NCBI RefSeq assembly: GCF_021952865.1
Contig: NZ_CP040792.1
Span: forward strand, 2,418,001-2,482,000
DNA from: Clavibacter californiensis
GTDB taxonomy: Bacteria; Actinomycetota; Actinomycetes; Actinomycetales; Microbacteriaceae
DNA length: 64,000 nucleotides
Direction of reading: 5' to 3'
The position numbers were made by a program, and so were the translations under genes. The notes under the pieces are model-generated. The model was not told where the DNA came from, searched no databases, and was given only the letters and a program-made list of their open reading frames with translations. Numbering within the stretch: the stretch's first letter is position 1; each line of letters starts with the position of its first letter. Positions 56,631-64,000 of this stretch are shown here, piece by piece.

Positions 56631-57580
56631 CGGCCGTCCGGACGGCGGATCCCGCCGCCCGGGCCGCCAGCGCGCGGCGGGTCTCCCCGGAGACCCGCCG
56701 CGCCGGCGTCGGCCTGGCTCTCGCCCTCCCGCCCGCGCTCCTGCTCGCGTTCTTCGTCGGGATCCCCGTCGTCCTCGCGATCGGCTTCAGCCTCGGCCAC
56801 ACGGGCGGGCTCAACAGCACCATCGCCACGATCGGCCTCGGCACGCGCACCGCCACGAGCTGGTGGGGCACGCTCGACGCCTACGTCGACGTGTTCACCG
56901 ACCCGCGGTTCCTCCGCGACCTCGGCGTCACGGTGCTCGTGACGGTGATCTCCACCGCGATCGTGATCGCCCTGTCGCTCGCGATCGCGCTCAACCTGCG
57001 CCTCCGCGGCGGCCGCCTCGCGTCGGTGTTCGCGGGGCTCGCGATCGTCCCGCTCTTCATCCCCGTCGTCATCGCGTCGTGGGCGATCCTCACCTTCTAC
57101 TCGGGCGACGGCTTCGTCCGCACGGTCTTCGCGCTCGTCGGCCTCGAGGGGCCGACCTGGGGCTACACGACGGTGGCGGTGGTCATCGGATCCGTGTGGA
57201 CGAGCCTCCCGTTCGCCACGCTCATGGCGACCTCCGGCGTGCAGGGCATCCCCGACGCCATGATCGAGGCCGCACGCGACGCGGGCGCCTCGACCTGGGC
57301 CATCGTCACGCGGGTGCTCGTGCCGCTCGCCGCGATCCCGCTCGTCATCGCCACGACCTTCACGGCGATCGGCGTGCTCGGCTCCTTCACGGTGCCGTAC
57401 TTCACCGGCCCCAACGCGCCCAGCATGCTCGGCGTCGACATCTCGAAGTACTTCACGGGCTTCAACCACCCGCAGCAGTCGATCGTGATGGCCGTCGTGG
57501 TGTTCGTGCTCGCGTCCGGCATCGCGTTCCTCTACGTGCGGGCCAACTTCCGCTCCGCGAAGAAGGAGGGCCGGGTCTGA
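56627..57580 (+). CDS. ABC transporter permease 1
   Basis: The 317-residue protein has about six membrane segments, starting with LALALPPALLLAFFVGIPVV. It carries the EAA-type cytoplasmic loop (AMIEAARDAGASTWAIVTRV) that contacts the ATPase. It is of the MalF/PotB-like permease family. The GTG start overlaps the solute-binding protein stop, and its stop overlaps the next start by one base. Confidence 0.92.
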   Translation: MTAVRTADPAARAASARRVSPETRRAGVGLALALPPALLLAFFVGIPVVLAIGFSLGHTGGLNSTIATIGLGTRTATSWWGTLDAYVDVFTDPRFLRDLGVTVLVTVISTAIVIALSLAIALNLRLRGGRLASVFAGLAIVPLFIPVVIASWAILTFYSGDGFVRTVFALVGLEGPTWGYTTVAVVIGSVWTSLPFATLMATSGVQGIPDAMIEAARDAGASTWAIVTRVLVPLAAIPLVIATTFTAIGVLGSFTVPYFTGPNAPSMLGVDISKYFTGFNHPQQSIVMAVVVFVLASGIAFLYVRANFRSAKKEGRV

Positions 57581-58395
57581 TGCGTGCCCTCCTCTCCGCC
57601 CGCGGCTGGATCCAGGCCGCGCTGTTCGCGGTCGTCGCGGTGTTCATCCTCGGCCCGCTGCTCTGGCTCGCGGCGCACGCGTTCGCGACGAGCTGGGACT
57701 ACCCGAGCCTCGTGCCCGCCGGCCTGACGCTCGACTGGTGGCGCGTGGTGCTCGAGGACGCCGAGCTCGCCGCGGCCGTCCGCAACTCGCTGTACTTCGC
57801 GCCCATCACGGTGCTCGTCTCGGCGCTCGTCTGCCTGCCGGCCGCGTACGCGTTCTCCCGGTTCCAGTTCCCCGGCCGGCGGATCCTGCTGGTGGGCCTC
57901 TTCGCCACCAACGCGTTCCCCAAGATGGGGCTCTTCGTGTCGATGGCGTCGCTGTTCTACGGGCTGCACCTCATGAACACGGTCACGGGCATCGTCATCG
58001 TGCAGCTGATCGGCACGGTCGTGTTCATGACCTGGATCCCGGCCGCCGCGTTCAGCGCCGTGCCGCGCTCCCTCGAGGAGGCCGCGCGCGACGCGGGCGC
58101 AGGACGCGTGCGGACCTTCCTGCACGTGACCCTGCCGCTCGCGCTGCCCGGGATCCTCGTGGCCGTGCTCATGTCGTTCCTCGCCGCGTTCGACGAGGCG
58201 CAGGGCACGTACCTCGTGGGCGCGCCCGTCTACATGACGATGCCGACCGAGATGTACTCGCTCGTCCTCAACCACCCGAAGCAGGTCGCCGCCGTGTTCG
58301 CGATCCTCCTCTCCGTCCCCTCCGTCGCCCTCCTCCTGCTCGCCCGCCGCCACATCATGGGCGGGCGTCTGGCCGAGGGCTTCCAGATCCGTTAG
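57580..58395 (+). CDS. ABC transporter permease 2
   Basis: The 271-residue protein has about six membrane segments (first AALFAVVAVFILGPLLWLAA) and the ATPase-contact loop LEEAARDAGAGRVRTFLHV. It pairs with the preceding permease to form the channel. Stop and start share one base (TGATG). Confidence 0.92.
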   Translation: MRALLSARGWIQAALFAVVAVFILGPLLWLAAHAFATSWDYPSLVPAGLTLDWWRVVLEDAELAAAVRNSLYFAPITVLVSALVCLPAAYAFSRFQFPGRRILLVGLFATNAFPKMGLFVSMASLFYGLHLMNTVTGIVIVQLIGTVVFMTWIPAAAFSAVPRSLEEAARDAGAGRVRTFLHVTLPLALPGILVAVLMSFLAAFDEAQGTYLVGAPVYMTMPTEMYSLVLNHPKQVAAVFAILLSVPSVALLLLARRHIMGGRLAEGFQIR

Positions 58396-58402
58396 GCCGG
58401 TC

Positions 58403-59554
58403 ATGACCGCATCCGCCCCCACCTCCCCCACCGCCGCTCTCCCGCGCGCGCACGACGACGGCACCGGGACCGCCGCGCCGTCCGGCCTCGTCGTCGCCGG
58501 GCTCTCCAAGGACCTCGGCGGCCGCACCATCGTCGACGACCTCCACCTCGACGTCGCGCGCGGCGAGCTCGTCGCGCTCCTCGGCCCGTCCGGCTGCGGC
58601 AAGACCACCACGCTCCGCATGATCGCCGGGTTCCTCGAGCCCGACCGCGGATCCGTGGTCATCGGCGGCCGCGACGTCACCGCCGCCGGCCCCGCCAAGC
58701 GGCCGAGCGCGATGGTGTTCCAGAACTACGCGCTCTGGCCGCACCTCACCGTGTTCAAGAACGTCGCCTTCCCGCTCACGCTGAAGAAGCTGTCCAAGGA
58801 CGAGATCACCCGTCGGGTCATGGCCGCGCTCGAGACCGTGAACCTCGGGCACCACGCCCACTCGCGCCCCACGCAGGTCTCCGGCGGCGAGCAGCAGCGC
58901 GCGGCGCTCGCCCGGGCGATCGTGCAGGAGCCCGACCTGCTGCTCCTCGACGAGCCGCTGTCGAACCTCGACGCCAAGCTGCGCGTGAAGGTGCGCGAGG
59001 AGATCCGCGACATCCAGCAGCGGCTGCGGATCACGACCGTCATGGTCACGCACGACCAGGACGAGGCGCTCGCCATCTCCGACCGCGTCGCCGTGATGCA
59101 CCAGGGCCGCATCGAGCAGGTGTCGGCCCCCACGGAGCTCTACGCCCGGCCGCGGACCCTCGTGGTCGCGTCGTTCATCGGCAGCATGAACCTGCTGCCG
59201 ACGCCGCGCCTGCAGGGCACGACGCCCGAGACCCTCACAGCCGGCCCGCCCGTGGCGTTCGCGCCCACCTCCGCCGACGCCGACGTCTGGGCCGTCCGCC
59301 CCGAGGACGTGACCTACGCGCCGCGCGGGATCCGGCCCGAGACCGACGCGACCTCCGTGGTCGTGCGCCGGGTGCTGCCGCACGGCCACTTCCAGGAGCT
59401 CGTCCTGGACGCGGGCGGCGTGGAGGTGCGCGCGCTCGTGACCGCATCCGCGCCCGCGGTCGGCGAGGCCGGCACCGTGACGCTCCGCGCGGTGCGGCAC
59501 TACCGCGGCGGGGTCCTGGTGCCGGACGGCGCCACGGCGGGCGACGCGCGATGA
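58403..59554 (+). CDS. ABC transporter ATP-binding protein
   Basis: The 383-residue ATPase has Walker A LGPSGCGKTTTLRMIAG, Q-loop VFQNYALWPHLTVF, signature VSGGEQQRAALARAIV, Walker B LLLLDEPLSNLDAKL and the switch histidine in VMVTHDQDEAL. A C-terminal TOBE-like regulatory domain follows (VWAVRPEDVTYAPRGIRPET). It energises the upstream permeases. Its last four bases overlap the start of the GDPD-IMPase gene, which indicates coupled expression. Confidence 0.94.
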   Translation: MTASAPTSPTAALPRAHDDGTGTAAPSGLVVAGLSKDLGGRTIVDDLHLDVARGELVALLGPSGCGKTTTLRMIAGFLEPDRGSVVIGGRDVTAAGPAKRPSAMVFQNYALWPHLTVFKNVAFPLTLKKLSKDEITRRVMAALETVNLGHHAHSRPTQVSGGEQQRAALARAIVQEPDLLLLDEPLSNLDAKLRVKVREEIRDIQQRLRITTVMVTHDQDEALAISDRVAVMHQGRIEQVSAPTELYARPRTLVVASFIGSMNLLPTPRLQGTTPETLTAGPPVAFAPTSADADVWAVRPEDVTYAPRGIRPETDATSVVVRRVLPHGHFQELVLDAGGVEVRALVTASAPAVGEAGTVTLRAVRHYRGGVLVPDGATAGDAR

Positions 59555-61128
59555 CGGCCGCGACCGCCCACCGCGGCGACTCCTCCCGGCAGCGCGAGAA
59601 CACGCTGGCGGCCATCCTCTCGGCGGCTGAGGCCGGTGCCCGGACGGTCGAGGTCGACGTGCACGTCACGCGCGACGGCCAGGTCGTCCTCCTCCACGAC
59701 GACACCCTCGAGCGCCTGTGGGGCGTCGACGCGCGCGTCGCGGACCTCGACCTCGCCGACGTGCGCGCGCTCGGCGGCGGGGAACTCCGCATCCCGCTCC
59801 TCGCCGAGGCGCTCGAGCTCCTGGCGGGCACGGACGTCGAGCTCGTGATCGACATGGCGTCCGGGGATCCGGCCGCCGCCGCGCACGCGGTCGTCCGGGC
59901 CGCCCCGCGCACGCCGCGGGTGGCCTGGTGCGGGCACCTCGACGGCATGCGCGTGATCCGCGAGCTCGACCCCGCGGCCGCCATCTGGCTGCCGTGGGCC
60001 GACCCCCAGCCGCCCACCGCGGACGATCTCGCGGAGCTCCGGCCCGCCGTCGTCAACATGCCGCACCTCCTCGTCGGCCGCGCGCTCGTGGACGCCGTGC
60101 ACGCGCTCGGCGCGGGCGTCACCTGCTGGACCGTGGACGAGCCCGCCCAGATGGAGTGGCTGGCGTCGATCGGCGTCGACGCGATCACCACGAACGAGCT
60201 GGCGACGCTCCTCGACGTGCTCGCGCGCCGGGAGGCCGACCCCGCCGCCGCGGACGCCCGCGCGACCGCGCCCGCCGCGGAGCGGACCCGCGCCCGTGCC
60301 GCGGCGCGCGACCTCGCGGGGCGGGCGGTCCACCACGTCCGCTCGCACGAGGTCGGGGCCGTGACGACGAAGGCGAACCCCGCCGACCACGTGACGGAGA
60401 TCGACCGGGCCGTCGAGCGCGACGTGCGCGCGGTCGTCGGGGCGCAGTTCCCGCACCACGTGCTCGTCGGCGAGGAGTACGGCGGCGAGGCCGTGCCCGG
60501 CCGCCCGTGCTGGTACCTCGACCCCGTCGACGGCACCGCGAACCTCGCCAACGGCGTGCCGTGGACGAGCTTCTCGCTCGCCCTCGTGGTCGACAGCGAG
60601 CCCGTCGTGGGCGTCGTGGCGGATCCCTGGCGCGGCACGGTCGTCGAGGCCGCCGCGGGCGAGGGCGCCTGGTCCGCCGGCGCGCGCCTCGACCTGCGGG
60701 CGACGCCGGGCGGCGTCCACGTGCCCGACGCGGATCCCCTCCGCGGCCGCATGGTGAGCACCGAGCTCGCGGGGCACGCGCCGTGGCCGGGGATGCTGCC
60801 GCTGCTCGACGCGCTCGCCGCGCGGTACTGCACGCTGCGGATCATGGGGTCGGGCACGCTCACGGTCGCGGGCATCGCGCTCGGCCACGGCGCGGGCGCG
60901 GTGATCGGCGCGTTCGGCCCCGTCGACCACCTCGCGGCGACGCTCATCGTGCGCGAGGCAGGCGGCGTCGTGCTCGACGCGGAAGGCGAGGACACGCTGT
61001 TCCCGGTGTCGGGCGGCGTGCTCGCGGCCCGCGACCCGGAGACCGCACGGGCCCTGCACGCGCTCTGGCGCGCCGGGATCGTCGAGGCGACCTCCGCCGC
61101 GCTGCCGACGCGCGCTCCGGCCGCCTAG
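59551..61128 (+). CDS. Fused glycerophosphodiester phosphodiesterase - inositol monophosphatase
   Basis: The 525 residues join two enzymes. Residues about 5-235 form a GDPD TIM barrel: HRG at 7-9, ENT at 16-18, metal residues E34 and D36, catalytic H49 in LLHDDTLER, and VTCWTVDEPAQMEWLASIGV. The usual late E-x-K pair is D101-M-A103. Residues about 250-515 form an IMPase-like Mg phosphatase: E308 and E309 in VGEEYGG, DPVDGTANLANG from D324, and D459 in GPVDHLAATLIVREAGG. All phosphatase metal ligands are present. The expected route is diester cleavage, then phosphate removal, for example glycerophosphoinositol to inositol. Start and stop overlap both neighbours by four bases. Confidence 0.9.
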   Translation: MTAATAHRGDSSRQRENTLAAILSAAEAGARTVEVDVHVTRDGQVVLLHDDTLERLWGVDARVADLDLADVRALGGGELRIPLLAEALELLAGTDVELVIDMASGDPAAAAHAVVRAAPRTPRVAWCGHLDGMRVIRELDPAAAIWLPWADPQPPTADDLAELRPAVVNMPHLLVGRALVDAVHALGAGVTCWTVDEPAQMEWLASIGVDAITTNELATLLDVLARREADPAAADARATAPAAERTRARAAARDLAGRAVHHVRSHEVGAVTTKANPADHVTEIDRAVERDVRAVVGAQFPHHVLVGEEYGGEAVPGRPCWYLDPVDGTANLANGVPWTSFSLALVVDSEPVVGVVADPWRGTVVEAAAGEGAWSAGARLDLRATPGGVHVPDADPLRGRMVSTELAGHAPWPGMLPLLDALAARYCTLRIMGSGTLTVAGIALGHGAGAVIGAFGPVDHLAATLIVREAGGVVLDAEGEDTLFPVSGGVLAARDPETARALHALWRAGIVEATSAALPTRAPAA

Positions 61129-62087
61129 CCCGCGTCGCGGTCCGCGCGCGCGTCGAGCAGCGCGCGGACCCGGCCGGGCCCGACGACGCGTGCGCCGAGC
61201 GCCTCGACGCGGGCGACGAGACCGCGGTCGGCCGTGACCACCAGGACCTCGCGCCCGGCGTCGCGCGCCGCGCCGACGACGCGCACGATCTCGCCGTCGC
61301 CGTCGCCGTCGGCTGGCGCGGCGACCACCGCGACACCGGGCGCGCGGAGCGTGGGCGACGCGGCAGCCGCGGCGGGCTCCGCCGGGAGCGACGCGTCGCG
61401 CGCGTCCCCCTCCACGACCGCCACGACGTCGGGCCAGCGCACGGCGCCCGGCAGGTCGAGCGCCGCGGCGGGCAGGCCGTCGCGCGCGAGCGCGTCGAGC
61501 GCGGCGAGGAGGCGGGCGGTGGATCCGGCGCGGTCGCGCCACCAGCCGTCCGGCCGGGAGCCGAGCAGGTTGGCGGTGTCGACGACCAGCGTGACCTCGC
61601 GCGCGAGCTCTCCGTGCAGCATGGGCCAGGCGCGGCCGAAGCCCGGGTGCAGCTCGAGCCCGTCGACCTCGACCACGGGCACCCAGCGCAGCTCGATGCT
61701 CTCGGCGTCCGCGACGCGGGGCTCGAACGGGCGGATGGTGCGCGCCGTGACGGTCGTGTAGCTCCAGAAGCCGAGGTCGAGCACGGTCGCCAGCACGGGG
61801 CGGATCCCCGCGGGCGGCACCCCCGCCTCCTCGGCGGCCTCGCGCGCGGCGCCGTCCACGGCGGACTCGCCCGCGTGACGTGCGCCGCCGGGCAGGCCCC
61901 ACGTGCCGCCATGGTGGCTCCATGCGACCCGGTGCTGGAGCAGGACGCCGCGATCCGGGTCGTGCACGAGCAGCCCGGCGGCGCCGAACGCGCCCCAGAA
62001 CCGCTGGCCCTCGGGGCTCTCGACCCATGCGTCGCCGCTGTCGCGATGCGCCCCGCGCGGGAGCTCGGGCGGGCGGTCGGCGGTCAT
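61125..62087 (-). CDS. NUDIX hydrolase fused to NYN/PIN-like domain
   Basis: Residues about 30-180 of 320 form a NUDIX domain: GLPGGARHAGESAVDGAARE then AAEEAG, the GX5EX7REUXEEXG box in slightly altered form, and WVPVVEVDGLELHPGF. After residue about 185 the sequence LVVDTANLLGSRPDGWWRDR starts a PIN/NYN-like ribonuclease domain that ends LVVTADRGLVARVEALGARV. The second domain has conserved acidic residues (D of VVDTAN, D of TADRG). NUDIX enzymes cleave nucleoside diphosphates linked to other groups; the pairing suggests RNA or nucleotide turnover. The stop shares CTAG with the fusion enzyme gene (tail-to-tail). Confidence 0.82.
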   Translation of the reverse strand: MTADRPPELPRGAHRDSGDAWVESPEGQRFWGAFGAAGLLVHDPDRGVLLQHRVAWSHHGGTWGLPGGARHAGESAVDGAAREAAEEAGVPPAGIRPVLATVLDLGFWSYTTVTARTIRPFEPRVADAESIELRWVPVVEVDGLELHPGFGRAWPMLHGELAREVTLVVDTANLLGSRPDGWWRDRAGSTARLLAALDALARDGLPAAALDLPGAVRWPDVVAVVEGDARDASLPAEPAAAAASPTLRAPGVAVVAAPADGDGDGEIVRVVGAARDAGREVLVVTADRGLVARVEALGARVVGPGRVRALLDARADRDAG

Positions 62088-62115
62088 GGATCCACCATCT
62101 CACGGGCACCTTCGA

Positions 62116-62121
62116 TAACGT
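62116..62121 (+). promoter_or_regulatory. Putative -10 element (TAACGT) of the repeat-protein gene
   Basis: TAACGT is followed by six bases and ATG at 62128, again a leaderless arrangement. Confidence 0.5.
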
Positions 62122-62127
62122 CGGGGC

Positions 62128-62607
62128 ATGTCGTGCATCAGGTTCACCACCGCCGCGCAGCTCGAGGCCCTGCACCGGACCGCGCCCGCCGTCCTCACCG
62201 CGGAGCAGGCCGCCGCGCTGCATCCCGCGCCCGAGGTCACGCCCAGCAAGATCCGCCGGCTCCGCCTGCTCGCCGAGCACCGCGACCCCAAGGTGCGCGA
62301 GAGCGTGGCGAGCAGCCTGCACGCTCCGCTCGACGTGCAGCAGGCGCTCGCCCGCGACGCCGACGAGGGCGTGCGCGCGTGCCTGGCGCGCAACCCGCAG
62401 GCGCCGGCTGCCGTGCTCACGATGCTGGTGGGCGACACCTCCGAGCGCGTGCGCTCCTGGCTCGCCGTCAACGACGCGACGCCGCGCGCTGCGGTCGCGA
62501 TGCTCGAGTGCGACGAGTCGCCCGCGGTGCGCGACCTGCTGCGGTGGCGCGAGGCGCACATCGAGACCCCTGCCGAGCCGGAGCCCGCCGAGGTCGTCGG
62601 GCGCTGA
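62128..62607 (+). CDS. Small alpha-helical repeat protein (LRV/HEAT-like)
   Basis: The 159 residues contain about four related helical units, each about 24 residues long, with the pattern VR..LA.N...P..V...L..D (RLLAEHRDPKVRESVASSLH; ACLARNPQAPAAVLTMLVGD; SWLAVNDATPRAAVAMLECD). This resembles leucine-rich-repeat-variant or HEAT-like proteins that bind partners. One cysteine occurs near the N-terminus, so there is no Fe-S cluster motif as in classic LRV proteins. I do not recognise a function. It diverges from the NUDIX-NYN gene. Confidence 0.7.
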   Translation: MSCIRFTTAAQLEALHRTAPAVLTAEQAAALHPAPEVTPSKIRRLRLLAEHRDPKVRESVASSLHAPLDVQQALARDADEGVRACLARNPQAPAAVLTMLVGDTSERVRSWLAVNDATPRAAVAMLECDESPAVRDLLRWREAHIETPAEPEPAEVVGR

Positions 62608-62647
62608 CCCCGGCGGACATCACCCGGCGCGCATCACGCGCGGCGCG

Positions 62648-63664
62648 TCAGTCCCGCCCCTCCGCCACGTCGCGCGCCTTCGCCGTGCTGCGCCGGTCGC
62701 CCGGGTAGTGCACGGGCCGCATCCCGAGCACGATCTTGCCGCGCGCGTGCCGGCGCTCCAGGTCGTCGAACGCCTCCTGGACCTCGGCCAGCGGGTAGAA
62801 GCCCGAGACGAGCACGTCGACCTCGCGCTTGGCCGCGAGCTCCGCGACCGTCGCGAGCGTGCGGGAGCGATGGACGTCGTCCTCGTCCACGGGCGGCAGG
62901 ACGGCCTCGAGCTCGATCGCCCGACGGTCGTCGCTCGAGCTGAAGCGCTTGCCCGCCACGCCCAGCTCCTCGGCCACGTCCTCGCCGCCGCCGAAGTTGT
63001 CGACGAAGCCCTGCACGCCGTTCGGCGCCGCCGCGCGGATCCGGTCGGCCAGGCCGTCGCCGTAGACGACCGGGGTGACCCCGATCTGGCGCAGGTAGTC
63101 GAAGTTCCGCTCGCCGCACGTGCCGATGACACGGGCACCGCGCCTCATGGCGAGCTGCGCCTCGATGCTGCCGACGCCGCCGGCCGCCGCGGTGACGACG
63201 AGCGTGTCGCCCTCGGCGACCGTGACCGCGTGCAGCACGTCGTGCGCGACGAGCCCGGCGAGGAAGAGGCCGCCCGCGACCTCCCACGGGAGCTGCGCGG
63301 GCTTCAGGACGACGTTGCCCGCGGGCACGACCACGTGCGTCGCGTGCGCGGCCATGACGGTGTGGCCGAGGACGTCCTGCCCCTTCTTGAAGCGCGTGAC
63401 GCCCTCGCCGACCGCCGCGATGCATCCGGCGAAGTCGCTGCCCTGGCCGTTGGGGAACGCGGTCGGCACCTCGTCGGGGAAGCGGCCCTGGCGGATGTAC
63501 GCCTCGATGTGGTTGATGCCCGCCGCGAAGACCTCGACGAGCACCTCGCCGGGGCCGGGTGAGGGACGCGGGACGTCGACGACCTCGAGGACGTCGACGC
63601 CGCCGAAGGATCCGAACTGCACCTGCTGGCTGGTTGATCGCGATGAAGGGCTCATGGGCGTCAT
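62648..63664 (-). CDS. Zinc-independent NADPH:quinone oxidoreductase-like (MDR superfamily)
   Basis: The 338 residues show the medium-chain dehydrogenase/reductase fold: substrate domain with GEVLVEVFAAGINHIEAYIR and FPNGQGSDFAGCIAAVGEGV, and nucleotide domain with TLVVTAAAGGVGSIEAQLAM (the GxGxxG-like loop), RVIGTCGERNFDYLRQIGV and SGFYPLAEVQEAFDDLERRH. Catalytic zinc ligands are absent, as in quinone oxidoreductases. The likely role is NADPH-dependent reduction of quinones or enones. ATG 63664 has GGAG seven bases upstream. Confidence 0.88.
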   Translation of the reverse strand: MTPMSPSSRSTSQQVQFGSFGGVDVLEVVDVPRPSPGPGEVLVEVFAAGINHIEAYIRQGRFPDEVPTAFPNGQGSDFAGCIAAVGEGVTRFKKGQDVLGHTVMAAHATHVVVPAGNVVLKPAQLPWEVAGGLFLAGLVAHDVLHAVTVAEGDTLVVTAAAGGVGSIEAQLAMRRGARVIGTCGERNFDYLRQIGVTPVVYGDGLADRIRAAAPNGVQGFVDNFGGGEDVAEELGVAGKRFSSSDDRRAIELEAVLPPVDEDDVHRSRTLATVAELAAKREVDVLVSGFYPLAEVQEAFDDLERRHARGKIVLGMRPVHYPGDRRSTAKARDVAEGRD

Positions 63665-63771
63665 CCTGCCGCTCCCGCCCGCGACGCGCGAGGGCACGGA
63701 GCCGATCGTGAGACCTCGTTCGTAGACTGGACGCGGCCGGCATGCCAGGAGTCGGCCGCGATCGGAGTCAC

Positions 63772-64000
63772 GTGCAGAGGATCCTCGGTGGCGTGCGCCT
63801 GGTCGCCGCGATCGTCGTGGTCGTCGCGCTCGCGGGCGACTTCGACTACGTGCAGGGCTTCACGACCTTCGCGGCCGAGAACTGGTTCAGCTACTTCACG
63901 ACGCAGAGCGGGATGGCCGGTGTCGTCGTGCTCGCCGCCTCCGGGCTGCAGGCCCTCCGCGGCCGCGCCGAGCCGCCGCTCATGGCCGCGGTGCGCGCGG
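63772..64000 (+). CDS. Pr6Pr-family membrane protein (partial, C-terminus outside window)
   Basis: The 76 visible residues begin with a hydrophobic helix (ILGGVRLVAAIVVVVALAGDF) and continue with AENWFSYFTTQSGMAGVVVL, a motif (NWFSYFTxQS) found in bacterial Pr6Pr-type multi-pass proteins. The gene runs off the right edge. GTG 63772 has GGAG four bases upstream; ATG 63742 is in frame and a TAGACT lies 13 bases before it. Function is unknown. Confidence 0.62.
   Translation, partial: MQRILGGVRLVAAIVVVVALAGDFDYVQGFTTFAAENWFSYFTTQSGMAGVVVLAASGLQALRGRAEPPLMAAVRA

Overview
The window is about 73% G+C bacterial chromosome. Nearly every base is coding, GTG starts are frequent, and neighbouring genes often overlap by four bases (ATGA or GTGA). 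Gene content points to an actinobacterium of the family Microbacteriaceae, most like Clavibacter. The evidence is a division and cell-wall (dcw) cluster without ftsA, DivIVA/Wag31, SepF, a mycothione reductase, GarA and a PASTA kinase. A MurE with a non-standard amino-acid motif also fits the diaminobutyrate peptidoglycan of Clavibacter. The genus assignment is an inference; I could not run a search. I saw no tRNA, rRNA, CRISPR array, insertion sequence or prophage.

Layout. 1-9.6 kb: housekeeping genes (partial M20 peptidase, DUF3043, pyrD, nrdR, hisD, a flavin reductase, dnaE, a pseudouridine synthase). 9.7-28.2 kb: the complete dcw cluster on the minus strand. Transcription runs mraZ, rsmH, ftsL, ftsI, murE, murF, mraY, murD, ftsW, murG, murC, ftsQ, ftsZ, yggS, sepF, yggT, divIVA, and a MraZ-box array precedes mraZ. 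28.5-39.8 kb: a block resembling the Mycobacterium tuberculosis Rv2169c-Rv2187 region: DUF3040, polyprenyl synthase, Rv2175c-like regulator, LysM protein, PASTA kinase, class II DAHP synthase, acyltransferase, glucokinase, acyl-CoA synthetase, then peptide deformylase. 39.8-47.9 kb: mycothione reductase, pyruvate carboxylase, an orphan ParA-like ATPase, and a garA-ftsR-MerR group like Rv1827-Rv1830. 47.9-51.9 kb: a dicarboxylate transporter divergent from its probable two-component regulator. 52.0-54.2 kb: a cytoplasmic thermolysin-like (protealysin-type) protease with an emfourin-type inhibitor and DUF3097. 54.2-61.1 kb: an accessory uptake and catabolic locus. 61.1-64 kb: a NUDIX-NYN fusion, a small repeat protein, a quinone-oxidoreductase-like enzyme and the start of a membrane protein.

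The most interesting locus is 54.2-61.1 kb. A LacI-type regulator diverges from an operon of a lipoprotein solute-binding protein, two permeases, an ABC ATPase and one polypeptide that joins a glycerophosphodiester phosphodiesterase domain to an inositol-monophosphatase domain. The simplest reading is import of a glycerophosphodiester, such as glycerophosphoinositol, followed by two-step hydrolysis. Nested inverted repeats just upstream of the operon are a candidate LacI-type operator.

A second theme is initiation. At least nine genes have an extended TAnnnT -10 hexamer only 6-9 bases before the start codon, which suggests leaderless or nearly leaderless mRNAs. Other notable points are the altered MurE motif, extra MraZ-box-like repeats on the opposite strand, and a 46-bp tandem repeat copying the 3' end of ftsR.
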